A stretch of 64,000 nt of DNA from Domibacillus epiphyticus (GCF_001975785.1 NZ_MSFI01000006.1:62001-126000); one strand, 5' to 3'. Numbered from the stretch's first letter, positions 19,015-27,170 are shown. Made by a program: numbers and translations. The notes: generated by a model from the sequence alone, not told the origin.

Positions 19015-19046
19015 AATGGAGGCACGCCGTCTGGTCTGCCTCCATT
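19015..19046 (+). other. Intercistronic inverted repeat between amiE and amiB
   Basis: A perfect 10-bp stem (19015-19024 with 19037-19046) encloses a 12-nt loop. No T run follows, so it is more likely an mRNA-stabilising or partial-readthrough element than a full terminator. Confidence 0.6.
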
Positions 19047-19073
19047 CCTATACATGTGCAAGGAGGAATGCAT

Positions 19074-20183
19074 ATGCCTTTTATCACGGATCGGATGCGG
19101 GCGAATGAAGAAAAGCTGAAAATGAGCAAAACGGATGATGACGAGCAAATGGCAAGAAAGATGAATAAAAACCAAAGCCGATTTATTTTACAGCCGGAAG
19201 CTATAGTCGAAAAGCTTCGCAACGCCATTTTTGGACAGGATGACGTTATCGATCAAATTGAAAATTTGCTGCGTGTTGTCCGAGTGGATATTACGGAGCC
19301 GCATCGACCCCTTTATGTTGCTCTTTTTTTAGGGCCGACCGGTGTTGGAAAAACAGAGACGGTTCGCATTCTAGCCCAATCCATTTACGGGGATCGGGAA
19401 GCGTTAAGCAGAATTGATATGAATACACTGGCACAGGAACATTACGCGGCAGCGATAACGGGCGCTCCCCCGTGGTATGTAGGGAGTAAAGAAGGCACTA
19501 CATTATTTGATGAAGAGAAAATTAAAGGTACATTCAGCAAACCCGGTATTGTTTTATTTGATGAGATTGAGAAAGCGGACAGTACGGTCATTCAATCGCT
19601 TCTAAATGTCATGGACAACGGAAAGCTTTTAATTGCATCTGGTGACCATACAATTGATTTCCGAAACTCCATGATTTTCATGACAAGCAACCTGGGATCA
19701 AAAGAAATCATAGAATACTCAAAAAATGATGTGAAAACAAAATTAAAAAAATATTTCTATCGACTTAAAACAGGAAACTGGTCTGGAGCGGATCAAGTCA
19801 TATTAAATAGGATCATTAAAAAACAGCTTGAACAACGTTTTAGTCCTGAATTCCTTAATCGAATTGACGATATCCTTGTCTTTAATTTTATTAATGACCG
19901 ATCGGTTCATTCCATTATTGACAAACTAACCGCTGAAATAAATAAGCGTCTCGAAAAGTACGATATTGAACTAGAGGTAACGACACCAGCGAAAGATTTT
20001 CTGATTACAAACGGCTATGACAAACAATACGGTGTACGGGCACTTAAACGATGCATTCGAAAGTACCTTGAAATTCCTCTCGCAACGATATTAGAGCAAG
20101 CGCATCATGAAAAGAAAGTGTATTATACTGTTTCATCGGATGGCAGAAAACTGACCTTTATTCAAGTCGAAAAGGAGGAATAA
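19074..20183 (+). CDS. amiB: AmiB-like AAA ATPase of the amidase operon
   Basis: This 369-residue AAA+ protein is related to the Clp/Hsp100 C-terminal ATPase module. Walker A GPTGVGKT is at residues 87-94 and Walker B is IVLFDEIEKA; sensor sequences and a C-terminal small domain (YGVRALKR) follow. It is the counterpart of Pseudomonas AmiB, encoded between amidase and amide channel, whose exact role (chaperone for the amidase or energy coupling for uptake) is not settled. No protease partner is encoded nearby. ATG 19074 is chosen because AGGAGG lies seven bases upstream; the frame is open to 19008. It sits two bases before amiS. Confidence 0.88.
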   Translation: MPFITDRMRANEEKLKMSKTDDDEQMARKMNKNQSRFILQPEAIVEKLRNAIFGQDDVIDQIENLLRVVRVDITEPHRPLYVALFLGPTGVGKTETVRILAQSIYGDREALSRIDMNTLAQEHYAAAITGAPPWYVGSKEGTTLFDEEKIKGTFSKPGIVLFDEIEKADSTVIQSLLNVMDNGKLLIASGDHTIDFRNSMIFMTSNLGSKEIIEYSKNDVKTKLKKYFYRLKTGNWSGADQVILNRIIKKQLEQRFSPEFLNRIDDILVFNFINDRSVHSIIDKLTAEINKRLEKYDIELEVTTPAKDFLITNGYDKQYGVRALKRCIRKYLEIPLATILEQAHHEKKVYYTVSSDGRKLTFIQVEKEE

Positions 20184-20185
20184 AG

Positions 20186-20794
20186 ATGTCAAATGTCGGT
20201 CTTTTGTACGTTGGTGCTGTTTTATTCATAAATGGGTTAATGCTTATTGGGAAAGTAGAACCAAAAAGTGCAGGTATTTTTAATCTTTTTGTTGGTGCGC
20301 TCCAAGTATTTACTCCGCTTTTTTTAATCATCACAGCAGAAGGCGACAATTGGTCCATTTTTCAGGCGTCTGGTATTTTCCTCTTTGGATTTACGTATTT
20401 GTATGTCGGGATCGCTAATTTAATGAATGCAGATTCCAGTGGCATTGGCTACTACTCGCTTTGGGTATCCATATTAGCTGTCGGCTATTCTCTCGTAAAC
20501 TTCATTCATTTCCAAGAGTTTAAGTTTGGCGTCATTTGGCTGTTCTGGTCATTCTTGTGGGCTCTCTTTTACCTTCTTCTTGCAAAGAAAAAGGAAATCG
20601 CGGTATTTACGGGTTGGGTAGCGATTATCCAGTCTTGGGTGACGGCAGCAATACCAGCATTTCTATCGCTTATTGGTTATTGGCAGCACGTCTCTTTTTT
20701 TGCAGCGTGCACGGTTTTTGTCAGCGTGATTGTGCTGTTTTTGCTAATTTATATCACACAGCACCATTCAGTGAAAAAAATGAAGCTGAGTTAG
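20186..20794 (+). CDS. amiS: AmiS/UreI-type amide or urea channel
   Basis: This 202-residue, very hydrophobic protein has about six membrane segments. It starts with the typical MSNVGLLYVGAVLFINGL pattern of AmiS/UreI proton-gated urea and short-amide channels. It would admit amides to the cytoplasmic amidase and to the AmiC-type sensor. It starts two bases after amiB ends, with AAGGAGGAATAAAG as ribosome binding site, and closes the operon before a strong terminator. Confidence 0.92.
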   Translation: MSNVGLLYVGAVLFINGLMLIGKVEPKSAGIFNLFVGALQVFTPLFLIITAEGDNWSIFQASGIFLFGFTYLYVGIANLMNADSSGIGYYSLWVSILAVGYSLVNFIHFQEFKFGVIWLFWSFLWALFYLLLAKKKEIAVFTGWVAIIQSWVTAAIPAFLSLIGYWQHVSFFAACTVFVSVIVLFLLIYITQHHSVKKMKLS

Positions 20795-20804
20795 CTGTAA
20801 TGAA

Positions 20805-20837
20805 AACGAATCGAGTTTAAAGTCGATTCGTTTTTTT
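20805..20837 (+). terminator. Terminator of the amidase operon
   Basis: A 10-bp stem (20805-20814 with 20823-20832) is followed by seven T residues. Confidence 0.9.
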
Positions 20838-20902
20838 ATTTATGATCTGTAAAACTGCAGAAGATTACTATTTGGGTATACATAGAGGTGTCTGGGAAGA
20901 TC

Positions 20903-21103
20903 TTATTTAATAGAGCCATCTGTTGGTGGAGGGGATGGGCTGTTGGTTTCATCCATTCCTGTTGAATTTTCCAGTAAACGATAATAATAGTTATGCAAAA
21001 TATGTGTTTTAAAGGTTTCTACTTTTTTTCCTTCCAATTTTGATACGTTACAATCTTCTTTTAGCCTTTTTACATACCATCCTTTTGATCCTAAATGAGC
21101 CAA
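20903..21103 (-). CDS. Small DUF2639/YflJ-like protein
   Basis: This 66-residue protein begins AHLGSKGWYVKRLKE and contains LEGKKVETFKTHIL, a pattern I associate with the short Bacillus DUF2639 (YflJ) family of unknown function. It has a proline/serine-rich tail that looks longer than usual for the family. The start is TTG 21103, seven bases after AAAGGAGG on the minus strand. No membrane segment is present. It is monocistronic and convergent with the amidase operon. Confidence 0.7.
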   Translation of the reverse strand: MAHLGSKGWYVKRLKEDCNVSKLEGKKVETFKTHILHNYYYRLLENSTGMDETNSPSPPPTDGSIK

Positions 21104-21428
21104 TGGGATTCCTCCTTTCCTTTCTATATACTATGCAGATATATTGTTACAACGTTCTTCCAGTTTATTTTTTTAAAGAGGTGGAATGGATATAGTCGGT
21201 GTCGTGCAGCGACGGGGAGAAGAATTCTGCATATAAATGAGTTAAGGAAGGAAAATATTTTTAGTCTAAAATTCATATTATCGAATATGATTGTATGTAT
21301 GGGATCGCTCTCCTCTTTAATCGTTTATACCGGACATTCCTATAGTGAAATGTAAAGAAGAAAAGAGGGAATGTTAGTTAGTATGGCGAAATAATATGAT
21401 GGAGAGAAGAGGAAAAGGAGGAATGTGT
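21104..21428 (+). other. Intergenic region, no gene supported
   Basis: It contains a 16-codon frame at 21186-21236 (MDIVGVVQRRGEEFCI) with AGAGGTGG upstream, which may be a truncated gene start. An 86-codon frame at 21095-21355 overlaps the YflJ-like start and has no ribosome binding site. Nothing else was recognised. Confidence 0.4.
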
Positions 21429-21824
21429 GTGGGGAAACTAGCCGTAAAAGAGCAAGTGCTTCTCGCGTATTACGTGCAGTATTACTTGAAAAACACGCCG
21501 GATACGATGTATGAACTTCATGAGCGCATGAGTGAAAATATGGAGCCTGCGGTCTATGAGATTGCGATGAATGATTTGTTTGATAAAGAGCTCATCAATG
21601 GACTGGAAAAAATTCGTTTGTATGATGAGACAGACGGACAGATTATTAAACCGATGATTACGAATAAAGGAATTTTGTATATTAATAATGTGCTGGGGAT
21701 TCAGCCGTATGCAAGTGACGGAAGCAAGCCGGTGTATGTAAGAAACAGCTTAGCTACCAGCAATATTGAATTGACGATTCCCGTTATTGCGGAGTATGTA
21801 GAACAATCCGCCGAGGCGGAGTAA
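21429..21824 (+). CDS. Hypothetical winged-helix-like protein
   Basis: This predicted soluble protein of 131 residues was not recognised with certainty. The alternating helix pattern (AYYVQYYLKN, MYELHERMSEN, EIAMNDLFDKELI) followed by a strand-turn-strand segment and TNKGILYIN resembles a winged helix with a C-terminal extension. GTG 21429 is preferred because AAAAGGAGG lies seven bases upstream; ATG 21423 in the same frame is too close to that site. It is monocistronic and ends before a hairpin. A DNA-binding role is only a guess. Confidence 0.7.
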   Translation: MGKLAVKEQVLLAYYVQYYLKNTPDTMYELHERMSENMEPAVYEIAMNDLFDKELINGLEKIRLYDETDGQIIKPMITNKGILYINNVLGIQPYASDGSKPVYVRNSLATSNIELTIPVIAEYVEQSAEAE

Positions 21825-21834
21825 ATTCATTTAA

Positions 21835-21868
21835 AACCTTTCTCAAATACCATGAGAAAGGTTATTTA
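21835..21868 (+). terminator. Terminator after the winged-helix-like gene
   Basis: An 11-bp stem (21835-21845 with 21853-21863) is followed by a short TTATTT tail. Confidence 0.65.
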
Positions 21869-21946
21869 CATTAATAAGGAAAAAATTCTCCTGCGTGTAA
21901 AAGTTTATCGTCAGGTGCCTTTCAATAAACAGTACTGGGTAAAGTG

Positions 21947-22201
21947 ATGATAGAATGCATAAATGTTCAATTTAAAAAAAGTGTACTGGAGCTTTGTGGG
22001 CGTACATTAACAGCGAAAAAAGACCGCTGCGGCTATGAATTGTCGGAAGAGATTTCAAAGAAATTTGAAATTCAGAAGGGACCATGATAACGGTGGACAT
22101 TCAGACATAAATGCCGTTTAATGATTTCAGCGGTGCAGTTCAACCAGGCGGTCCTACTGTGAATTTATGAAGCAGGTGATGTTAAGCTTCAGGCTGATTA
22201 A
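21947..22201 (+). pseudogene. Deletion scar of a PadR regulator / DUF4097 operon
   Basis: The first 46 codons (21947-22087) read like the start of a PadR-family regulator: VQFKKSVLELC, AKKDRCGYELSEEISKKFEI. They stop where the recognition helix should continue. Downstream frames read MPFNDFSGAVQPGGPTVNL (22111-22167) and, after a frameshift, AGDVKLQAD to a stop at 22199-22201. That resembles the end of a DUF4097-type adhesin-like protein. In Bacilli a PadR gene, a DUF1700 (HAAS) gene and a DUF4097 gene often form one operon, so a deletion that joined the first and last genes would explain this. No functional product is expected. Confidence 0.6.
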
Positions 22202-22212
22202 ATGATACAATG

Positions 22213-22246
22213 AAAAGCGTCTCCTGAAAAAGGAGATGTCTTTTTA
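22213..22246 (+). terminator. Imperfect terminator before the nuclease gene
   Basis: A TCTCCT/AGGAGA core with flanking AAAGCG/TGTCTTT pairing and a T run probably ended the deleted operon. Confidence 0.65.
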
Positions 22247-22295
22247 TGGAGAACGATTTTAATAGAGAGAATGGAAAGAAATGAGGAAATGATGT

Positions 22296-22964
22296 ATGAG
22301 AAGCAGACGTATTCTGGCTGTCTTATTGAGTAGTTTTTTCTTTTTGACTGCATGCTCAGTTGAGGAAGTAAATGAGTTATTGGACGTGGCGGATGATGTA
22401 CTGAAAGCAATTGAAAATGAGCAGGCTCAAGAAAAATCAAATTCAGAAGATAAAGACCAGCCAGTTAGTGGCTCGACGAATTTATTAAAAACAAAGGGAA
22501 TAACCGATCCGATTCCGGCTATGCTGGTCAGACCAGTTGATGGCGATACGGCAGTGTTTGCATTTGATGCGGACGGAGATGGAAATGATGAGGAGTTCAG
22601 CGCCCGTTTTTTATTAATCGATACGCCTGAAACGAGACATCCGCAGCTTGGAAAACAGCCGCTAGGTGAAGAAGCGAAAAAAAGGACAGAGGAATTGCTG
22701 GAAAGCGGAGACGTTACAATTGAATTTGATGTTGGACAGAGGCTGGATAAATATGACCGCATTCTTGTGTATGTGTATGTTAACGGAAAAAGCGTACAGG
22801 AAACGCTTCTTGAAGAAGGGATGGCACGGGTAGCGTATATATATCCCCCGAATACACGTTATTTGAATGATTTTGAGATAAAACAAGAGACAGCAAAAAA
22901 GAAAGAAATCGGCATATGGGCGATTGAAAATTACGTAACAGATCGGGGCTTTCAATCAAAGTAA
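22296..22964 (+). CDS. Staphylococcal-nuclease-like lipoprotein
   Basis: This 222-residue exported protein has a lipoprotein signal (FFFLTACS, lipid-modified Cys20), an acidic linker, and an SNase domain from about residue 72. Catalytic elements of thermonuclease are visible: DGDT, ARFLLIDTPETRHP (arginine and glutamate) and the second arginine in DKYDRILVYV. It should degrade DNA or RNA at the cell surface with calcium, as YncB and YokF do. ATG 22296 follows TGAGGAAATG. It stands alone after the deletion scar. Confidence 0.88.
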   Translation: MRSRRILAVLLSSFFFLTACSVEEVNELLDVADDVLKAIENEQAQEKSNSEDKDQPVSGSTNLLKTKGITDPIPAMLVRPVDGDTAVFAFDADGDGNDEEFSARFLLIDTPETRHPQLGKQPLGEEAKKRTEELLESGDVTIEFDVGQRLDKYDRILVYVYVNGKSVQETLLEEGMARVAYIYPPNTRYLNDFEIKQETAKKKEIGIWAIENYVTDRGFQSK

Positions 22965-23036
22965 TCGGATTGCTTGTATTGTTAAATGAAGGGCAAGGAA
23001 CTGGATCGTGATTTTATGAAATATTCACCGAATGAA

Positions 23037-23064
23037 CAAGCGCATGGACTTCTCCATGCGCTTG
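23037..23064. terminator. Hairpin between the nuclease gene and mta
   Basis: A perfect 12-bp stem with a CTTC loop lies between two convergent genes. The T-rich tails are weak on both strands, so termination may be partial. Confidence 0.55.
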
Positions 23065-23071
23065 ATGGTGA

Positions 23072-23788
23072 TTATTTATTCCGATCGGCGTACACCGCCA
23101 TCGCGTCCCGCATAAATTGGGCAAGTCCTTGACCAAACTGGTCGATGTTTTTCGTGAATCGTTCATCGTCCACATACATCTGCCCGAGTCCTTTAAAAAC
23201 ATCAGGTGGATAACTCCCAATTTTGTTAAGCATCTTGTACCATTTTGTAATTGAAGTTTGAGCTTCGTTTGAATCTGGCGAGAGGTGGCGGATGCCCGCT
23301 AATTCTTTGTAAATGGCGTTGAATTTGTCTTTTGACAAGCTGCTTATTTTTTTATTGGCATCATCTACTGCTCTGTCGTCCCAACGTTTACGAGCTTCTT
23401 GTTCGAATGGATTGTGGCTGAAATCAAATCCTTCAAATTTTTCTTCATTCGTCAAGTCAATTTCTCCTTTCGCATGCTGAATGGTTTTTTGGACGGTCTC
23501 AATCATTAGATTAAGCCGGCGCCGTTTTTCTAAAAGCATATTTTCGTGCAGTTTAAGCGCTTCGAATCGGTCGAATGACGTATTGCTGATAATTTCCTTA
23601 ATTTTCTTTAAAGGGAAGCCGAGTTCTTTAAAGAATAAAATTTGTTGCAATGTTTCAAGGTTTTCATCCGAGTAAACACGATATCCGGCTTCCGTTATAG
23701 ATTCTGGAGTCAACAATCCAATTTCATCATAATGATGCAGTGTACGCACACTGATCCCTGCTAAATCGGCTGCTTCTTTAATTTTCAT
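23072..23788 (-). CDS. mta: MerR/TipAS-type regulator, Mta-like
   Basis: This 238-residue regulator has an N-terminal MerR helix-turn-helix (KIKEAADLAGISVRTLHHYDEIGLL), a coiled-coil dimerisation helix (about 75-115) and a C-terminal TipAS-like ligand pocket. The end, including FKGLGQMYVDDERFTKNIDQ, matches the family of TipA and B. subtilis Mta. These proteins bind bulky drugs or peptides and activate multidrug transporter genes and themselves. The ATG follows GAAGGGGGAAG. A promoter with a 19-bp spacer directly upstream supports self-activation. No obvious efflux pump is adjacent, so targets are elsewhere. Confidence 0.88.
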   Translation of the reverse strand: MKIKEAADLAGISVRTLHHYDEIGLLTPESITEAGYRVYSDENLETLQQILFFKELGFPLKKIKEIISNTSFDRFEALKLHENMLLEKRRRLNLMIETVQKTIQHAKGEIDLTNEEKFEGFDFSHNPFEQEARKRWDDRAVDDANKKISSLSKDKFNAIYKELAGIRHLSPDSNEAQTSITKWYKMLNKIGSYPPDVFKGLGQMYVDDERFTKNIDQFGQGLAQFMRDAMAVYADRNK

Positions 23789-23810
23789 TTATCTTCCCCC
23801 TTCAAAAATC

Positions 23811-23841
23811 ACTATAAAGTATAACGATACGTGAGAGTCAA
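23811..23841 (-). promoter_or_regulatory. MerR-type promoter of mta with a 19-bp spacer
   Basis: On the minus strand TTGACT (23841-23836) and TATAGT (23816-23811) are 19 bp apart, the overlong spacing that MerR-family activators correct by DNA distortion. The spacer contains a GTAT/ATAC dyad (GTATAACGATAC on the plus strand). Confidence 0.75.
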
Positions 23842-24064
23842 TAATCTTAATTGGTACATGGACAGACCAATCCAGTCGTTTTATGATAAATTAATAATAA
23901 CGCTTCCATTTTTGGGGATGGGTATAGGAAAAAGACGATGACTGTGTATCCACTGCATAGAACATATTAAGAATTGAGCGCTAGTTATGGGAATTGCCGT
24001 GTAATTCTTTTTTCCTCAACGCTGGCATTAAAGGAAAAAACACTTATTCAAAGGGGATGACTAA

Positions 24065-25069
24065 ATGAAAGGCATTTTATTAAGTGAAACCGGTGGACCG
24101 GACAATGTTCAATATATGAATGTAGAACAACCGATACCTGGCATTGGCGATGTTGTCGTGCGGCTGAAAAACGCTTCATTAAATCGGCGTGATGTATTTA
24201 TTACATATGGAATGTATCCCGGGATGAACTTGCCGTCAATTTTAGGTGCGGACGGTGCAGGCGTTGTGTATTCTGTTGGTGATAATGTGGAGAGTTTGAT
24301 GGTAGGGGATGAGGTTGTCATTAATCCAGGGATTAATTGGGGTCCCGACATCAATTATAATGCACCGGACTTTCATGTTTTAGGAATGCCGGCGGACGGT
24401 ACATTTGCGGAATTTATAAAAGTGCCGTCTGAAAATGTTTACCGAAAACCTGCTTATTTATCTTGGATGGAAACAGCGGCAATCCCATTGTCGGCACTTA
24501 CAGCATACCGCGCCGTTATCACACGTGGTGATGTGAAAAGCGGCACTGTTGTGTTTATTCCTGGCATCGGAAGCGGCGTCGCCTTGTTTGCCTTGCAAAT
24601 TGCTATTGCAAGAAGGGCTCGCGTTTTTGTTTCGTCAAGCAGTGATGAAAAGATTGCGCGGGCGAAACGAATGGGCGCTGAAGGCGGGGTAAATTATCGC
24701 TCGGAAAGTTGGGTGAAAACTTTGAAAGAAGAGATGGGCAGTGCCGATGTGATTATCGACGGGATTGGCGGTGAAACGTTTAAAGATCTTATCCATCTTG
24801 CAAAACCAGGAGGGAAAATCATTAACTTTGGCGCGACAGCCGGTCCCGTCCCAGAGCTTGTTTTGCCGCGCGTGTTCTTCAAACACCTTGATATACGAGG
24901 GACAACGATGGGAAGCCCTCAAGAATTTGCGGACATGCTTCAATTATTTGAGCAGCACGAAATCCGGCCGGTCATCGACAAGCAATTTCCTCTTGCCGAC
25001 GCCGCATCTGCATTGAAATATATGGAGGAAGGCAGCGTATTCGGGAAAATTGTGCTGGATATTTCATAA
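24065..25069 (+). CDS. Zinc-independent MDR-family oxidoreductase
   Basis: This 334-residue medium-chain dehydrogenase/reductase has an N-terminal GroES-like domain, an NAD(P)-binding Rossmann domain with PGIGSGVALFALQ, and a C-terminal catalytic cap. The cysteine ligands of zinc alcohol dehydrogenases are absent (NRRDVF at the usual position), placing it with quinone- or enone-reductase-type members such as YogA. The substrate is unknown. It is a paralogue of the gene at 25967, sharing AGVVYSVGDNV-like, NPG-W and TMGS motifs. The ATG follows AAAGGGGATG. Transcription appears monocistronic. Confidence 0.85.
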   Translation: MKGILLSETGGPDNVQYMNVEQPIPGIGDVVVRLKNASLNRRDVFITYGMYPGMNLPSILGADGAGVVYSVGDNVESLMVGDEVVINPGINWGPDINYNAPDFHVLGMPADGTFAEFIKVPSENVYRKPAYLSWMETAAIPLSALTAYRAVITRGDVKSGTVVFIPGIGSGVALFALQIAIARRARVFVSSSSDEKIARAKRMGAEGGVNYRSESWVKTLKEEMGSADVIIDGIGGETFKDLIHLAKPGGKIINFGATAGPVPELVLPRVFFKHLDIRGTTMGSPQEFADMLQLFEQHEIRPVIDKQFPLADAASALKYMEEGSVFGKIVLDIS

Positions 25070-25130
25070 GCAAGGATGCCTTTTTAAGGTGGTTTAATGA
25101 ACAGCGGTGATTTTTGTATCAAAATCCGCA

Positions 25131-25165
25131 ATAAAGGCGCGCACCCTCGTGATAAGGGCGCGCCA
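25131..25165 (-). terminator. Terminator of the DUF3267 gene
   Basis: A GC-rich hairpin (GGCGCGC core) is followed on the minus strand by CCTTTATT. It lies just past the stop codon. Confidence 0.7.
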
Positions 25166-25176
25166 CTTTCAACGTA

Positions 25177-25737
25177 TTAATCAGTTATAGGATTTTCTTC
25201 AAACACATATAACTTTGGCTCATTTATATCATCAATAATATACGCATCTTTTTTGACTTTTCGAAGCTGTTGATACATTGAAAAATCACCGGCGCCGCCG
25301 CCGATTAAAAACGCGGAGACGGTCATGAGAACTGCACTGTTCAGCCAGATGCCGATTATGAAAGGCAGAAAGCCCGTCAACCAGAACGGCAGAAGGAGCG
25401 CTTTTTTCATCGCTTGGTTTTGTATAATTTTTTTCGTTCCGGCATATGCGACACCGAGTTCGCGGTTAATGCCGTAGACCAGATCGCTTCTATTACACTT
25501 TCCCCATATAACAAAACCGATCAAATGAAACACTTCATGCAAAATGATCAATATGATATATAAAACCAGCCATAAAAAGAAATTCAAGAAAGTAATGTTA
25601 AAACCACTTTCCAAATGGATGAACGCCATCATAACAGCGCCCAATACTAAAGTTGCGATAGTGATAATTAGTGCCTGAATTTGAATTTTTTTTATATGAA
25701 ACGTAATGGTTCGATCCGGTTCACGCGGTAAGTCCAT
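25177..25737 (-). CDS. DUF3267 membrane metalloprotease-like protein
   Basis: This 186-residue integral membrane protein has about four membrane segments. The second carries LHEVFHLIGF, an HExxH zinc-protease-like motif, so it belongs with the putative zincin peptidases of DUF3267. A third zinc ligand is not obvious. Function in any species is unknown to me; intramembrane or membrane-proximal proteolysis is the family hypothesis. The ATG follows GAGGAGAGG at a somewhat long distance. It stands alone between two MDR reductase genes. Confidence 0.8.
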   Translation of the reverse strand: MDLPREPDRTITFHIKKIQIQALIITIATLVLGAVMMAFIHLESGFNITFLNFFLWLVLYIILIILHEVFHLIGFVIWGKCNRSDLVYGINRELGVAYAGTKKIIQNQAMKKALLLPFWLTGFLPFIIGIWLNSAVLMTVSAFLIGGGAGDFSMYQQLRKVKKDAYIIDDINEPKLYVFEENPITD

Positions 25738-25770
25738 GTTATTAACCTCTCCTCTTTGATTCGCTATACA

Positions 25771-25893
25771 TCATCCTTTTTGAAGCACACATTGGATCGC
25801 ATGACTGGTGCCCTGGTGCAGCTTTCCTTCATTACGTGCTGCTTCTCCTGTGAAAAAATGCTTTATATACCAGCCATCGAATGTTTCTAACAT
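25771..25893 (-). CDS. Possible 40-residue protein, unrecognised
   Basis: A frame beginning at ATG 25893 reads MLETFDGWYIKHFFTGEA and ends QCVLQKG. The composition looks protein-like, but there is no good ribosome binding site and no family was recognised. It may be a remnant. Confidence 0.25.
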   Translation of the reverse strand: MLETFDGWYIKHFFTGEAARNEGKLHQGTSHAIQCVLQKG

Positions 25894-25966
25894 TCGTATG
25901 ACGTTACGAACAAAACAGTATATGGTAAAATCATAGCATACGTACATAATTTTGGGGGGATTTCTA

Positions 25967-26959
25967 ATGAAAGCAATCATTCATGAAGGAACAGCTGGTT
26001 TACAAGGCGTCACATATCGTGATATCGGAGAAGCTGCACCGTCTGCGAAAGAGGTAAGGGTGAAATTAAAGTCCGCAGGGTTAAATCATCGCGACTTGTT
26101 CGTCCTGCACCGCCATAAAGAAAATGAACCAGCGCTCATCATTGGATCAGATGGAGCCGGTATTGTTGATGCAGTTGGAGAAGGTGTTACATCTGTCCAT
26201 GTAGGTGATGAAGTAATTGTCAATCCGGGTCTTGGCTGGCCAAACAAAAGCGATGCACCGCCGGAAGGATTTGAAATTGTCGGTCTGCCGTTTCACGGTA
26301 CATTTGCGGAATCGATTGTGATTCCGGAAGAAAATGCTGTCAAAAAACCGTCCCATCTATCGTGGGAAGAAGCGGGTGTTCTTTCGCTTGCGGCACTGAC
26401 CGCATACCGTGCTCTTTTCACACGAGGAAACATACAAAAAGGCATGAATGTCCTTATCCCGGGGATAGGCAGCGGTGTTGCAACTTTCTTGCTTCAATTT
26501 GCAAAAGCAGCAGGAGCGACAGTGTATGTTACATCCCGTTCAGAAGCAAAACGCCAAAAAGCTCTGGAACTTGGTGCGGACAAAGCAATTGATTCAGAAG
26601 GTGACTGGTCAGAAGCGCTCGGTGGTCAAAAGATGGATCTCGTTATCGAAAGCGTCGGGGCAGCAACGTTTAACAAATCACTAGATCAGCTGAAAATAGG
26701 CGGTACGATTGTTACATTTGGTGCATCAGCAGGCGATGAAGTGACAATAAACCTGAGAACCTTTTTTTATGGTCAGTTCAACATGCATGGCTCGACAATG
26801 GGCAGCGGGGAAGAGCTTCGGGAAATGATCCAATTCATTGAGAAACATAATATCAAACCAGTCATCGATCGTGTGTACCCTCTTGATCAATTTAAAGAGG
26901 CATTTACACGAATGGACAAAGCGGAACAGATTGGGAAAATTGCTTTTGCGATTGAATAA
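25967..26959 (+). CDS. Zinc-independent MDR-family oxidoreductase, YogA-like
   Basis: This 330-residue NAD(P)-dependent reductase has the same layout as the gene at 24065. The Rossmann motif is IPGIGSGVATFLLQ, and NHRDLF stands where zinc enzymes carry the catalytic cysteine. It is closer in feel to B. subtilis YogA. ATG 25967 is chosen because GGGGGGA lies upstream; the frame opens at 25952. The two paralogues are separated only by the divergent DUF3267 gene, which suggests an old tandem duplication. The substrate is unknown. Confidence 0.85.
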   Translation: MKAIIHEGTAGLQGVTYRDIGEAAPSAKEVRVKLKSAGLNHRDLFVLHRHKENEPALIIGSDGAGIVDAVGEGVTSVHVGDEVIVNPGLGWPNKSDAPPEGFEIVGLPFHGTFAESIVIPEENAVKKPSHLSWEEAGVLSLAALTAYRALFTRGNIQKGMNVLIPGIGSGVATFLLQFAKAAGATVYVTSRSEAKRQKALELGADKAIDSEGDWSEALGGQKMDLVIESVGAATFNKSLDQLKIGGTIVTFGASAGDEVTINLRTFFYGQFNMHGSTMGSGEELREMIQFIEKHNIKPVIDRVYPLDQFKEAFTRMDKAEQIGKIAFAIE

Positions 26960-27006
26960 AACAATTTGCTTTGATGAAACTTTTCTAACATAAATTAAAT
27001 AGGAAT

Positions 27007-27099
27007 CACCGCTAGGGGTGCTCGCAATTGAGCTGAGAAAGGCGAACTGCCTTAACTCTTACAACCTGAACCGGATCATGCCGGCGTAGGGAAGGGGTG
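27007..27099 (+). promoter_or_regulatory. TPP riboswitch (THI box)
   Basis: The conserved elements are in order: a closing CACC/GGTG helix, AGCTGAGAA, the ACCTGAACCGGATCATGCCGG core and CGTAGGGAA. It should shut off tenA when thiamine pyrophosphate is plentiful. A possible promoter (TTGCTT at 26966, CATAAA at 26989, 17-nt spacer) lies just upstream. Confidence 0.95.
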
Positions 27100-27138
27100 T
27101 TTTGAGTCGTTGTATCATTCTTTATAACGTCATGACAC

Positions 27139-27170
27139 CCGCTTCTTCCTGGCGAAGAAACGGCTTTTTT
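27139..27170 (+). terminator. Riboswitch-controlled terminator
   Basis: A 10-bp stem with one mismatch (27139-27148 with 27154-27163) and a T run lies between the TPP aptamer and tenA. ACACCC just before it can pair with GGGTGT at the aptamer's 3' edge, a possible antiterminator. Confidence 0.8.

Noticed and set aside
21095-21355. 86-codon plus-strand frame
   Set aside because: It overlaps the start of the YflJ-like gene on the other strand, has no ribosome binding site and no recognisable features.
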